NCBI GenBank assembly: GCA_025200525.1 | Contig: CM045762.1 | Location: forward strand, 24,617,374 to 24,681,373 | Reading direction: 5' to 3' | Source of the DNA: Camellia lanceoleosa | Taxonomy: Eukaryota > Streptophyta > Magnoliopsida > Ericales > Theaceae | DNA: 64,000 bases | Part shown: one piece after another, positions 45,248 to 59,836 of the stretch | How the letters are laid out: each line of letters begins with the position of its first letter | Numbering within the stretch: the stretch's first letter is position 1 | Made by a program: the position numbers and the translations under genes | The notes under the pieces: model-generated | The model's input: only the letters and a program-made list of their open reading frames with translations | Told to the model about the DNA's origin: nothing | Databases searched by the model: none

Positions 45248-46625
45248 ATGGATCGGCAGAACCGTCGAAGTGAGGCAATGATCGTCAAATGAGGAAAAGT
45301 ATAAAGCTTATGCGGGAGGACCTGTCCATGGCGATTCTCTAAGCAATGAGCCACAATCATAGCTGTAGTGAGCTAATTACGGCTCGATGGCAAGCGAAGC
45401 ATCGGCCTTCGATTCCTCCTCCACCGAGGTCCGGGTACCCGTTACACCAACTACAGAATGTCTGCCAAATGCGAGAATATTTTGTCGAATGTCGGGCCGT
45501 TCGAGGAGGACACGGTATTCCAATGGGCTAGCTCCAATTTCGCTTCCCTTGAATTATCAAAACGCCACTACACCAACCACCGGACTCTCCGCCGAGTTGA
45601 AGTAAACCCTGACGCGAAGTGAGCAAGCTTGAAGCTATTCAAAAAATGCGGTAAAATCTATCCGGACATCAATAGCGGATACTTGACTCGGTATGACAAC
45701 TGGAGACCCGAGGTTCAAGATGCCTCACATCGATCGTTTTGGCGGGTCGAGAGATCCCATGGTCCACTGAGTTTGTTTTAAATGTTACGCACCCCATGGG
45801 CTTGACAAGATTCTGAAGCTCTCCCTTTTGGCGGGACCTGTCGGTATTACAACCATCTGATGCGCCAAATTGATTGATTAAGCAAAGCTGGGAGGAAATA
45901 GCGAGGCCTTCGGCCGACAATATTCATACATAATACCGGATCGAGATCACAACCCGTGATCTTGAGGCGACCAGCAAGAGAAAAGAGGGCTTCTCGACTT
46001 TGTGGCATTGGAGGCCAAGGCCTCAATGATGACCATTAGGCCCAGCGGATAAGGATCATATCTGAATGATTGTGCGCAACCTCCAGCCCAAACTAATGCA
46101 AAAATGATCGTGCTCCCCTTCCCTACCTTTCGGATTTGCATGAGATGGGAGTCACAGTCGAGGATGCTATGAAGCGGGCCTTATTGACCCGGGAAAGGAG
46201 CGCCTAGGCGGGCGTTTTCCGCGGTTGATCGACCACCGGTGGTGATCACGTGACGCAAGATCTTCGAAGTGGGCATGGTCACCACCACCACAAAAAAAGG
46301 CTACCCTATTCACCGGCGTGGAAGTAGCTCCTGAGCGGCCAAATATCCACCCCGAGTCAAGAGGGTTTTCACCCCACTTTATATGCCTTTGTCAAAGGCT
46401 CTAGAGGTCTTAATCCGGAAAGGACATCTGAAACCATTGGATCAACGGCCTTTACCTGATCCTCTCCCTCCAAAGCATGACCATACTAGGTACTGTGCGT
46501 ACCATCAACAAACCGGTCATGACACTGATAGTTGCTTTCGTCTGCGTCATGATGTACAAGACCTGTTTGACAACAGGGTCATCCCCATGCCAGTCCAGCA
46601 AAGTCTATCGGCACTCGACCAGTGA
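45248..46625 (+). pseudogene. Gag gene, second copy
   Basis: Starts at the same ATG (MDRQN-like) and ends SALDQ-stop at 46623-46625. Up to about 46370 the frame is shattered by many small indels. The last 240 bp are clean and show the C-terminal cluster YCAYHQQTGHDTDSC and FRLRHDVQDLFDNRVIPM, which is damaged in copy A. The contrast between the two halves suggests sequence quality rather than evolution. Confidence 0.75.
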
Positions 46626-49600
46626 ACCTGTGGGGGATAATGTGACTATGTGATCGGGGGATGAACCACCTACGGATGGCACTCGATTTACTCCAGATAT
46701 GGCATATGGCACGCATTGTTTTTGTGCTTTCTGACTTGGGTATTGGGTCAGTCTTGTTGTTTTGAGTCCATTTTGAGTCAGTCTTTTTGTTTCGGGTCTA
46801 TCTTGTTATATCGAGTCGGTCCTGTTGTATAGAGATCAGGTGATTCCGGGAGTGTTACCTCGGGCGTCACCATTTTGTTTCGTGTTTGTCTTTTCGTTTT
46901 GTTTTGAGTCTGTTCCTGCTAGGGAGCCAGTTATGCCAACAGATTTTGAATGAAAGCAATGGCGATGATTTTCAGCGCTCTCGCTTACGCCTTGTGCTAT
47001 ATCTAGGAAGTTCTGAATGAGATGGCAGTATTTGACTAAGAACTCTGTCTTTTCTATGCCTTGAAGTCATTGTAATAACCTGAGTTTTTCAAAACCTTTT
47101 GAACACTGCGGTGAAAATGAAGATGAAGGGATTCCTCGGGTTTTGCAAAAATTTGATCAATTGAGAGAAAAAGAGGCGTGCTAAGCCCTTAATGAATGAA
47201 ATCATGCTTGTTAGTGTGAGTACTGGAAAGGATCCTGGCTTGATCCAGATTGGTTCTACATCTTGTCTTCTGAGCGATTTGTCGCTTTTTTAAAAGATTT
47301 CAAAAAAATGTTTTTGCACGATCCTGCGAAGACCTGTGTGGAATCGCTCTTGAGATTGTGCAGCTTAGGATCGCTCTCAGCCTCGAGACTCAACCCCTTG
47401 CTTTCAAACCTTGAACTTGCATTCAGAACATTCAACGGTCAACTACAATGTGAGGCCTGTGTGGCCAGATTCAAAGCAGCCCTCGAACAAGAGGCAAGAA
47501 GGTCAGATCAAGAAGACCAGATGTCATCAAAAGAAGCTTGCAAAGCTAGATCAGAAGCACCCCTGGAACTAGGGGCAAAGAATTTCAAATGTGCTTGAAG
47601 AGCCGAAGACGGATCATTCCACAAATCAAAGAAGGTTGGCAAGAATGCCAAATCCCAAAGGGAGGAAGAAGAAAGTATTGCTGAAGAAAAACTGAGTTCC
47701 GATCCACAACACTAGGGGCAAATTCAGCCCCCCATTGGATGGACTCCTGCATCGTCAGCGAATAACGGCCATTCTCCTGGATTCAGATGACTTCAGGATA
47801 TCAAAACCATTTGACATGAACAAAGCTACACTTTTACCCTTAAGACTCATTTGGCCAAAAACGAAAGACCCGGACCGCCTGCAAAAAGTTAGAGCATGAA
47901 AAAAAGAAAAGAACAAAAAAAGAAAATGCAAAGAAAAGAACAAAAAAGAAAATCCAAAAAGGAAATGAAAAGAAAAAAGAATTGAAAAGAAAAGAAGAAT
48001 AAAGCTCATAAGGTTGAAAACCCGAAAAAGGCGTGCCTTGGCAAAAGTTAGAGCCTAAAAGGAGAGGTTAATACCAGTGTACCTTAACCCGAACTACGTG
48101 AGGCTTGATTCCCATCTTCGGGATCGTGGGCAACTTCATTCTCAAGTCCAACCGTAAACACTTCAAAATTCAAGCGTGCCCATGTAATGGTTTTGATCAT
48201 CTTTGCTTTCTGAATCAGAGTTCGGTTGTAATCATCGCTCCAAGGATCGACTACAATGCGGTGCCATATTCAAACAAAGGGCAACTTTCCGTTGCCATTC
48301 AATGCGCCGCGGTGCCGTTCAAACAAGGGGCAACTTTCCGTTGCCATGCAGCTCTCTTCAAGCATGCGGCAATTTTCCTTCAGATCTGAGGTTGTGCATC
48401 TCAGGAGTAGGTTTCATGCTCGGTGAAGCGATGGTGTTTAAAAAAGTTTTTGATAATTTTTACTGAGGTTGACTATTTTCTCGAAAAGTATTCCATCTTT
48501 CAAAACTGGACCATTTTCTTGGACCCAAAAAAGGAAAATTTTCAGTGCTCATAGCCTGACTTGCATGATTTTAAATCAAAAAATTGAACAAACATGTTAA
48601 TCTAACTCTCATGTTGGTCCAAATTGTTTTAGTAGAAAGCAAAAAACAAAAAATGGTCAAAATGATGAACTAGGGGCACAGTTGAGTCAGGTGTTGCGTC
48701 TCTTCCCCATTGTCAACATACTTGCTAAAAAGGGCACTCTACTTGTCGAAAAGGGCACCGTATTCGCCAGAAAAGGGCACAACAAAGGGCTGAAAGCTCT
48801 CTCACCCTCCAAGCAACGAGGTATCAAGCCAAGTCAGAAACCTAAATGGAATGGGGCAAGATATTCCACTCCATCATCTGGACAGATCTTATCCTGTCCA
48901 GACTCCCCAAAGAAAAGCATCATCAACCGACTGTTAGGCAGATTTGCTACACACCCAGGTTGTAAGCGAACCCTTCTATGGGAGGAATTCACTAGCTGTG
49001 AACGGAAGAAAGAGAATCTAGCAGCATGCTAGGGGCAAGAGCCCGCAACTTCCTGTTTATCCATCAACCACCCAGGGGAGGGATTGAAAAATGAGAGATT
49101 GAAGAATAGAGAGATGTGCGATGAGAGAAAAAGTGAGAAAAAGGCTTTTTCAAAAAACAAGAGATTGAGTGCCAGAGTGATGTGAGAATCACAAATGAGA
49201 AAGGGTGGGAAACACTACCCAGTGAAACAGGCTCCCTATGCACGTCTGAGTGTCGTGTCTTTTTGTTTTATCTCAATTCTTGTTTTGAGACGTTTCAAGT
49301 GTTACTCGATGTGTCTAGGTTGTTTACCTTTTGTTTTCCGTTGTTGAGTGTAGGTGCCGTGGTCGTAGGCTCAATACACGGTCGAAAAACTCATCTCTCA
49401 ATTTCAAAAATAAAATCGTTTTATGCTGCGAGTGCCGTGCCGTTCTCCACATTTTTGCAAAACAGAATTTGTTCTTTCATAAAATCGCAGGGTTCGACCC
49501 AAGTCATGTGAGAATAATGGAACCAGGACCTATCTGAAGCTATAATGGTTCCGGACTGAAAAGCAAAAGCAAAAGAGGAAAATGTCGGGCATCTGAGTTT

Positions 49601-50325
49601 GTTCCAACTTCAGTAAGCTCCGAGATCGCATTCCGTATGCACCTTGTCAGGCCTTGTCAATGCTCCGAAGTATGAGTGTGCCTCTACCTCAAGCTCAAGA
49701 TCAAGTCTGCCTCAAGCCAGAATGGCAATCAGAAATGCTCTCTCTGAGTACCAATTCCTTGCCAGGGTCATCTTGGCTGTGTTCGCAATGAGTTCCTAAG
49801 AGACCAACTACAACAGTGGAAACTAGAGTTCGAATGGCTGATGCCTAGAACGTAAAAGTTCGGGATTTCCGGGACTAAAGTCTGGTTTAAATACCCAGGG
49901 GTATATCCCCGGCTTGAAATCTATATGGAAGCCCCATAGGTTGAGATAGCGCGTATGCACCTCAATTCTGGATACTGAACCAACCTAGTCTGTCACCCTG
50001 TTGGAGAATAGGGAAAGTTGTGAATATTATCAGAAAGAAAGGTAGCATCCAAAGTGTTCTACATGAAGAACCCTTGCCAATATTCCAGAGCCTTTGTACT
50101 GTAAGTTGAAGGTAAGTGCTCGAAGAGCACAGGGGAAGATCCCCATCGGAGCAGAGCGGTTCACCGCCACTTACCTCATGAGGTGCTTTCTAAAGCGCTG
50201 TTTTGTCCATTTATTGCTTTCCTAAAGCATCATGCATTGTAATGCATTGTACCTATCAAGTTTCTTTCTCATTCATGCACGATATTGTATGTACGGTTCA
50301 TTCAAAGAAGTTCCGTTTGAGATCA

Positions 50326-51345
50326 TTTATTAGTGTATCAATCACACTTCTTTCATTTTGTGTATCTATCACGCATATATTCACTTTAGTGTATCAATCA
50401 CACTTCATTCAGTTAGTGTATCAATCACACTTCATTCATTTAGTGTATCAATCACACTTCTTTCATTTTGTGTATTCATCATACACATTATCATTTTGTG
50501 TATCTATCATGCATATATTCACTTTAGTGTATCCATCACACTTCATCACCTTTAGTATATCTATCATACTTTATTCACTAAGTGCATCTATCACACTTTG
50601 TGTTCACATTTAGTATATCAATCATACCTGTTCACTAAGTGCATCTATCACACTTTGTGTTCACATTTAGTATATCCATCATACTTGTTCACTAAGTGCA
50701 TCTATCACACTTCGTGTTCACATTTAGTGTATCAATCACACTCTATTCACTTAGTGCATCTATCATACTTTGTGTTCGCTTTTAGTATATCAATCACACT
50801 TTGTTCACATAGTGCACCTATCACACTTTGTGTTCACCTTTAGTGTATCCATCACACTTGTTCACTAAGTGCATCTATCACACTTCGTGTTCACCTATTG
50901 TGTATCCATCACACACATTAAGCTTAGTATATCTATCACGTATTTGCTTAGTGTATCCATCACACTCGTTTCGCTTTATGTATCCATCACACTTTGCTCA
51001 TTTCACTCTTTGTGTATCAATCACACTTTGTTCATATAGTGTATCTATCACACACTCGCTTTGTATCTATCACACTATGCCTACTTTGTGTATCTATCAC
51101 ACGCTCGCTTTGTGTATCAATCACACATGCTCGCTTTGTGTATCAATCACACGTTAAGCTTTGTGTATCAATCACACTCTCGCTTTGTATCTATCATACT
51201 TTGTTCACTTAGTGCATCTATCACACTTTGTGTTCACCTTTTTGTGTATCCATCACACTACGTTCACTTTGTGTATCTATCACACGCATTCACTTTGTGT
51301 ATCCATCACACACGTTCGCTTAAACCGATTCTATCACACATGCAC
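50326..51345 (+). repeat. Minisatellite, second copy
   Basis: Nearly identical unit by unit to 28212-29232. Local differences include ATTAAGCT where copy A has ATTCGCT (about 50918) and an interrupted unit near 51320. Confidence 0.88.
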
Positions 51346-51651
51346 CTTTGATTAGCAAAGTGAGAATTGCAATAATTCTCTTACATCCTTTCTGCATTGT
51401 AATGTAGCTTGGTTTCTACTTGCTTAAAACTGTTACATTGTTATGCTCCGTTACAACTTTCTTTGCATGATCATAAGTTATGCTCGGCTTTGTGCATATC
51501 ATTTGCATCTTGCCCCTGCCTGCGGGTGCATCTCTTTATTATCTTGCTTGTTTGTCTAAATCTTCGGCCTTGTCTAAAATGGGTCGTCTCTGGACTTTGA
51601 CATTTACTCTCGTCACTTTGTGACTTCATAGTTCTGTCAAAGAGGGGCAAC

Positions 51652-54600
51652 TGTAGACACCCCATTTTTGACCGCCCTTAAGACTTGGACGCCGCTGCTG
51701 ACGGTTTACTTGGTGGTGAAAGGTGTGCAGGGCAACGGTTTGATTTCTTCGACAAGGAGAGGGTCAAATCCCAACTTCATACCTTTTGGACCAAAACTAT
51801 CTTGATCAAAAGATTTTGAGACCTTGAAACCCTCTCTTTCAAAATATTTTTGAAATAAAGTTCCTCTGATGTTCCGACGCCGCATTTTGTTAAATGTTGC
51901 GTTTTTGACAAAACCGAAGCGAGGACAAAGTGGAAATGACTGAGAGAGAGAGGCCCTCTTTGAAAAATATTTCAAAACACCTTGTTTAGGGTTTGGAGTT
52001 GAAGAGAAGCTGAGAGGAGAGAGGAAACCCAGTTGGGGAAGGAGTTGGGCATGAACCGTTAAGAGAGAGACATGCAGTCCTCGCTAGATCAGGACTATCC
52101 ATTTGTACACTTGGAGTTCAGGTATGAGGCCACCCCCGTTGGAAATCTTAGTTCCGGGGCTCCAATTTTCATTCAAGAATCTCCTCGAGCCGAGTCTAGA
52201 TGAGAGAGATATGGTTGTTGGAAATTGGGCATCAATCCGGTTGGACCGAAACTGGACAGTCTTCACTAAAAGAGGGATATCTCTTAGCACACATGGAATT
52301 TTGAGGTGAGGCTGCCAAATTTGGAAAGAAGACTTCCGGGGCTACAGTTTAGGCTCAAGAATGACCTGAAAAGGCATCCAGATGAAGGATTTAGGCTTTC
52401 TTCAAAACAGGGACTAGGACTGATTTTTTATTCTGGCCTCTATGGAAGTGTGCCGGCCATTAATGGCCAATGCTGGCCCAATGCCGGCCACAAATGACCC
52501 CTGCCGGCCATCAATAAACCACTGCCTGCCATCACTGATGGCTGGCAGCACCCCTCTCAGAGCAGGCTTCACGGAAGATCTTTTGTACTAACTGGATTCC
52601 TCATATCTGCCCTCCATACACGTGTATGAAGGGATGAAGCTCTTGCCAAGCTTGTTCAAGAAGCGTTAGCTTTGCATTCCTCTATATAAGCAAGGGGCTC
52701 CTTCATTTCAAGAGGTTCAGCCATTTTTGAAGAGGAAAATCTATCTCTCTCTTTATATTGTTTGTGTTTTGTGCTTTGGAGTTGGATTTCCTTGCACTTT
52801 TGCACTACACCTCATAGCACAACACCTCCATCATCCATTATAGCACCTTGGAGGCCATTTGAGGAGGTTGGAAGCTCAGAATCTTGGACCAAAAGTCCCT
52901 GGTTTGCTGCTCTTCAAGGGTAAGCATCTATTTCCCTTAAACTTGCACTTTCTTTGTTCATTGGCTAGCCTTACTTGAAAGCATTTTTGGACTTTTCCAT
53001 GAACTGAAGTTAGTCATATTTTGAGCTCCTTTTCATGTTTGATCAAGGACTCTTTGCTATTTGAGGACAGTAGCTACCACTTGTCTCTTTATCCCTCTTT
53101 TAGGCCTTTTTCTTGCATGATAGTTTGGCCTTAGTTGTGATTATTTCTGTGGCTTGATGTAAACTGTAAAGTGCCTTTTTTTGAGCCCCTCTTCAACATT
53201 GTTGAAGGATCTTTTTCCATTTGGGGCCAGCTACTGTCCCTTGCCTTTATCTCTCCTTTTAGGGCCATTTTGCATGGTAGATTAGCCCTATTTGTGTTCA
53301 CTTTTGAGCCTTGATATAAACTAGAAAAGGTCTTTTTTGACCTCCTCTTTGAGTTTGTTTAAGTTTCCATTTTTTTTGGAGTCATCTCCCTCTTTGCATG
53401 CTTTATTTCTCCATGTTTTGAGCTATACATGTGAGCATTTGCATTGGCCTCGTTTTGGCCTATTAGCCACTGAAATATAGTTGATTTTCAGTGGCTTAAA
53501 CACTGTTTTGAGAGCCCAAATTAGAGGGGGGTGCCCCCCCTCTCTCCTTGTCTTGTTTGGTGACCTTTTTGGTCTTCTAAAGAGACCCCATCTTGCATGC
53601 TTCCTAGTCACATTCTAGGGTCAATTTGTTGAGTCTTGGGACTATCATATTTGATTTTTAGAGTTGTATATGCCATGTCACTTGTCTATCTTGTATGTGC
53701 CTAATAACTCCTTGTATGGCCATCTAAAGGAGCTCATCATTGTTGCATACCATGGTTGCATATCGGGTTATTTGGGCCTATTTTCATATGTTTTATTCAC
53801 TGATTTTCGACGGTTTGGTGAAATTCCATGTGCATCATGTAATTGCCATGTAAACCATGTTTACTAGTCAAAATTGCATGTTAATTTAAGCCATCTTGCT
53901 AGCACTTTTTGGCCTTGATTTAAACTGGAAAAGTCCATGTTTTGGGACTTCCTTGACTCTGTCTTCATGCTTCATGTTCAAATAATGCATGCTTTGTATA
54001 GCTGTAAGTCATTCCATGTGCCTAGTTTTGAGTTTCGGGTCTCACATCATGCATCGGGTGCCATGTTTTCATGATTCGGGGTTGTTTAGCATCATATTTC
54101 AGTGCTGAAATTTTCTTGTTTGCATACCATGTTCCATGCCTTACCATGCTTTTGTAGAGTAGCATTCGTGCCTTAGGTTCTGTCCTCGGTTTGCGTGCAC
54201 GCGTGCACACATTTCGAGTGTCTCATTTTCATCTAATGGCCACTTATGTGAGTCTGGCTGAGGTCCACTCATGTTGGTGTAAGTCCATTATGCATTGTGT
54301 ATGCCATTTCATAGCATTGTGTATGCTAGGTTATATGTTAGCGCATCGTGTATGCCATGTTACCTCGTGTATCGTGTATGCCATTCCATAGCATTGTGCA
54401 TGTTAAGTTGTATCTTAGTTGCATTCATGCATCTCATGCATATCGCATTGTGTTTCGGGTAGGAGTTAGCCCGATCACAGGAAACGAGGGACGTTTCGTA
54501 CTTTGAGTGACGGAACGTGTCTCAATTCCCAGTCACCGACACTCTGGATTATCCATGATGGAGTCTCGGTCTTGTTGTGTTTATACGTGCATTCATTTCA

Positions 54601-56087
54601 TATTGAGTAGTGCAATTCGACTCTTCGGCCATCATGCATCGAGATGCGTGATTGGTGGCACGAGGATCGAGGCATGTATACGTATATGAAAATACATTAC
54701 CATGTCCCTTTTCCGCTCTCTGTTGCAGCAAATCAAGAATCAGCAGCCTTCTGAAGCTTGGCACGCATTCCAAGAACAATTGCAAACAGAGGCTAATTGG
54801 GAATCGCAGTGGATTTCCGCACAAAGGCAGCCCGAACATGCATCATCCATCACCCGGAGCAGAGTCGAGGCAGTCCCTAGCTTGCATACTAGTTTACTGC
54901 TTTCCTTAGTTAATTTGTTAATTAATTAGGATTTTGTATTTATTTGGGACTGTATATTATTCTTTCGGACCCTCCGAGCGAGGGCACAATTATAATAAGT
55001 GTGCGTGCGTGTGATGTATGTCTTCCAACCCCACGTCTTTCTCACTTTTATTTACCAGCTTATGATGGTTAAATTAGGGCATGTTTCAATTAGCATACAG
55101 TATGATAGCATGTTTGCATTCATTCATCTGTCTTGCATGCACCGGGCTCGGCGCATCATACTAACCGAATTTGTATTTTAATTCCAAGTTGAGTACATGT
55201 TAGCTGTTGCAGCTCATATGTCATGTTGAGGATAGCTGAGCCTGCTATAGTTGCATGTTGCTTGTGTGGCATTAGGCATTTTGTATAGTTAGGATCATGC
55301 ATGATTTTCTAATTAACTTCATTTTGGCTTGAGTACTCGGTAAGTTTTTATGCTTTAGCATCCTTGCATGTGTGTGAGTGACTGCCATGATAGCATGCTT
55401 ACCATGAGGCTATTTGCTTATGTGATATAACTGCCAGAATGCCTGTGGGTGAAGGTTGGGTTATTTGAATTGGAACAATGCATTGACTGTGAGTTTTAAG
55501 CCCACTAGATAGTGGCAAAACCATCTTTTCTGAGCCCACCTGAGGGTGGCAAAATTTGCATTTTAAGCCTACTTACGAGTAGCAAACCATCTTTCAAAAA
55601 CAAACATGAAATGTTTTGTTCCAATTCAGGCGACTCGGTCTATACTTGTATGATGTGTGCATCACATAGTAAATCTAGGCTAATAACCGGAATAAGAACA
55701 CACAATGTTTTCAAAACTTGATATCATGGTTAGTAGAGGCCGATCTTTGATCGGGTGAGAAGGGGCGCTCATAGCTAACCTTCCCCAATCGTACCCAAGT
55801 TCCCGAGCCGAGGCAACTTTGGTGATGACGGACACGTGGCCTTAGGCAATGAGTCAGGGTTTCCTAAATTTCCCAAAAATAAAATATTTAGGTGGCGACT
55901 CTGTATTTTGCGAAGTAGTCCATGTTTGGCACTTCTTTATAAAAAAATCTGTTTTTCTCAAAACGATTTGCCGGATTTGGACTCTTTGGTTCAGATTAAG
56001 AACTGTGACATTTGAGTCCTGAACTGTAGTAACCCCAAAAAGAACAGAACGGGACTCACCCTCCCGGGGCGTTCGGGGACGTCTACA
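51652..56087 (+). repeat. 3' LTR, second copy
   Basis: Shares 3'-LTR-specific variants with 29531-33959, such as GCCGCTGCTG, GGTCTTCTAAAGAGACC and the extra CCGGCC-zone segment, that the 5' LTR at 17742 lacks. It is followed by ATGGG (56088-56092) and the same LINE sequence. Confidence 0.9.
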
Positions 56088-59000
56088 ATGGGTCACCCAT
56101 TGAATAGTTTTCATAGCAAACAAGGTTAAGGCAAGGTGATCCACACTCACCTTTTTTATTTTATCTAGTGGCTGAGGGGTAAAATTTGCTGCTAAATAGA
56201 GCTAAGATGTTGGGATTGGTTAAAGGAGCCTCGGTGGAGTCTAATGGTATGAATATCTCACATTTGCAATTTGCGGACAACACAATAATTTTCTGCAAGG
56301 CAGATAGAGAGGAGTTTCTATTGATCAAAAGGATATTAAGGTGATTTGGAGTGATGTTTGGCTTAAAAATAAACTTTCACAAAAGTGTAGTGTGTGAAGT
56401 GAGCATCTCTGATAGTGAGGTGCGAGCTTTTGCAGATGACTTAAATTGCCACAGCAAGAAGCTACCTTTAATGTATTTAGGCTTGCCTTTAGGAGCCATT
56501 CCTAGAAGGAAGTCCTCATAGCAGCTTGTGGTTGATAAAGTAAGGAAGAGGTTGTCTCTTTGGAGCAGAAGGTGTTGTCTTTGCAAGAAGACTAACGTTG
56601 ATTAAGTCGATTGTGGCTTGTTTACCTTCCTATTATATATCTATATTTAAGATGCCTAAGGGAGTAGTGAAGACAATTGACAAATTGCGTGCTATGTTTC
56701 TCTGAGGCGGTGATGTTAGGAAGAAAGTACATTTGGTGAGATGGTAGGAGTTGACTAAGCCTAAAAATCAAGAGGGGTTAAGGGCTCTAGAAGTATAAGT
56801 GAAATGAATGTTTGTTTATTACTAAAATGGTGGTGGAGATATGGTGTTGAAGACAAAGCCTTATGAAATGCTGTAATCTGCAACAAATATGGAAGATATG
56901 GTGGTGGGTGGTGGTCTGATGTTGGTGAAGCACGCAATTTGTCTCCAATTTGGCAGGGCATTCTCAATATTGTGAAAGACAACCCTCAGGTACTTGACTT
57001 TTATTTTGAAAATGCAAATATAAAGGTTGTGAATGGAGAACGAACTCACTTCTGGGCTGATCTGTAGTGGAATAGTTATAGGCTCAGTGAGGAGTTTCCA
57101 AGATTGTTTAGTCTTTCTATAGAAAAGGAAGGCTCTTTGATGCACTACAATATGAGTCGGGCGAGGAAAGGGAAATGGAATCTGGTATTTAGAAGAGGGC
57201 TACGAGCATGGGAAGAAGTGGAGGTTAACAGGTTATGCGAGTGGCTGAGTGCAGTACCTATAATCAGGGGGAATCTGGCTGACTATTTGAGGTGGGAGCT
57301 AGATCCATCAGGTCAGTTTTCAATGGCATCTGTGTGGAAATGGTTCCAAGTAGCTAAGGGATCAAAGTTGCATGTTATGAATGAGATGTGACAGACTATA
57401 ACTCCTCCCAAAATCCAATTCTTTGGCTGGTTAGCATAAAGGGAAATGGTAAAAACTTCTGATTTCTTGCAGAGAATTGGGGTGTTGGTGTAAATGCTAC
57501 CACACAGTGTGTTTTCTATAAACAGGAAATTGAAAGTGTAAACAACGTTCTATTAAATTTGTTAATCATATTATTTAATTTTGATGATGTCTAAAATATT
57601 ATTTGTAACAATTTAGATTTTTTTAATGTATATATTTATTTGACACAAAATATTATCTTTTTAAAATATATATATATTTTTGTTAAATATTTAGTTAAAT
57701 AAAAAAATATTTTTGAAAACTTTACTATTCACTTTCTGAAAAATTGAGGCGGATCATTATTCACTTTTTGACCAAATTAAAAATTGATTAATTATATTAT
57801 TTTGACAAAAATGATGGGTTTGTTGTATTATTTTGATAAATTTGATATTGATGGGTTGTCTTGTGTTGACAAAATTAATATGGAGTGGTAGAATATATTT
57901 AGTTTAAAATCTCTACAACATATACAATATTTTAAAGATGGCATACATTTTCAGATTTATCATAAATATCATTTAAAGAGATTTTTTCTGTATGCAAATA
58001 TTTGATTAGAACATTATATATATATATATTGCATATAATATAAATAGAATACATCATGTGCGCTATTAAATTTTTTACATTACATTGATTATATCATATC
58101 ACACTACACTATATTGATTATATCTTATTATAATCAAACAAGAAGAAAAAGATGGAGTTATATATATATATATATATATATTATAAACTAGATGGAGAAA
58201 ATTATTTGTTTGTTTGAAAGTTGTGAACTTTGTATTAAATTGTCTACAAAAACGGTGGCTCCATGTTTGAAAAAACAAAAAGAAAAAATCAGTCTTATTT
58301 TTATCTTTTTAATTCTTATCATTTGCTGACTATTCAAAATCAAGGAGTGTGCTTATGTAAGCCATGACATCAGGAGCGTGCTTATGTAAGCCATGACATC
58401 CGGAGCATGCTTATATAAGCCATGACGTCAGCAAGGAGCGTCCAACAGGTATATTTTTGTATATAAATAGAAGAGTTGTGTGTGAAGAAAAAATCAAGAA
58501 CTTGAAGAGAAAAATTTTTGTGAGCTCAAATTGTATTCTGCTCTTTCACTTTCAGATCTAAGTCTAGCATTTATTCTTACACTTTCATATCCACTCTTTG
58601 TGAGAGAATTATTGTAAAAAAAGGTTTAAATTACCCTTATTCTTATTCCTTATTTTTTAGAGAGATTTTGTAAGGGTAAAGCTTTTATCGTTGAGTGAGG
58701 CTCAATAGATAAGAGTAAGTCCTGTGCCAAATCCACAAGCTTGGTGGTATATTTATTCAATTGATAGTAAAGAAATTCTCAAGGAGGTTCCTTAGGCAGT
58801 GGACGTAGGCCGGCGTGTCGAACCACTATAAATCGCAGTGTTTGATTTTCTCGCCCTATCTCTCTTACGTTTATATTGATAATTATTATTCTATTTTTTT
58901 TTATTTATTAAAATTCTGAATATTGTGTTAATTTTAATACTGGGAAATTTTTAATAACCCAATTCACCCCTCTTGGGTTGCCTATCTGGGATAACAAAAT

Positions 59001-59826
59001 TGCCCACTGATTTGGAAAGTCTGATCTAGAATTGTAAGATGTTAGGATATGTGGTGGGTAATCCCTGGGTCGGTTAAGGCTTTGTTACATTGGTGGGCAG
59101 GGGCATCGATTAAGAAAAAAGAGGTGAAGGTGTGTAAACTTGTGCCACTAGTATTATTTTGGTTGATTTAGAAGTTAAGGAATGATATATTGTTTAATGG
59201 TGGCCATCCTAATTTTGATGATTTGAAGGACATTATGAAGACAAGGATAGTGTTTTTGGCTAAGAGCAGTTTACCAAGTGTGCATTATACAGTGCATGAC
59301 TTTGTCCATAATCTTCAACAGGTCAGACATTGCTTGAAGTGAAGGGTGCATAAATTTCTTATTGTGGTGGCATTGTTCTGGGAGGTCCTATGTTGGTTTT
59401 GCTGTCATGTCTTGTTGCTGTTGTGTGTGTAGTCCTACTGTTGTGTGCATCGTCCTACTGTTGTAGCCTTGTTCTGGGAAGCTCTATGCTGGCTTTTGTT
59501 GTCATGAACTATTGCTGCTGTGTATAGTCTTGTTGCTGTGTACTGGTGTTTGTTGTCATGTGTAGTAGCTTGGTGTCATTGTTGCTATGTGCTAGGTGCA
59601 TTTTCAATTTGTTTAGCGGCCCTATTTTGGTTGATGCCTTATCAACCTTGGTTTTGTGCTAGCTCATAATGGAGCTCTCGTGTGTGAGTGCCAACCTAAT
59701 TGGGATTAACACATTGGGTTTAATGCTTTAGCACTAACCACTCTTTATTGATGTATCACTTTGTATCACCTTATATTACTTTGTGGTTATCAATAAAGTT
59801 TTTTTGCTGATAAAAAAAAAAAGAGA
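56088..59826 (+). mobile_element. LINE 3' half, second copy
   Basis: Same ORF2 remnant as 33960-37659, with the FADN palm motif at 56270-56281, the Copia solo LTR at 57560-58996, ORF2 end at 59342, a poly(A) tail and GAGAAATGTA at 59827-59836. No 5' half of the LINE is present in this block within the window. Confidence 0.9.
57560..58996 (+). mobile_element. Copia-like solo LTR, second copy
   Basis: TGTTA...TAACA with AAATT on both sides (57555-57559; 58997-59001). The three 29-bp U3 repeats are clean here (58343-58429), and the TATA motif is at 58460-58470. Confidence 0.88.
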
Positions 59827-59836
59827 GAGAAATGTA

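Larger units (their letters stand above)
44370..51651 (+). mobile_element. Second copy of the Ty3 element interior
   Basis: Co-linear with 22173-29530: leader, broken gag, non-coding middle, purine tract, minisatellite and polypurine tract. No pol here either. Confidence 0.88.
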
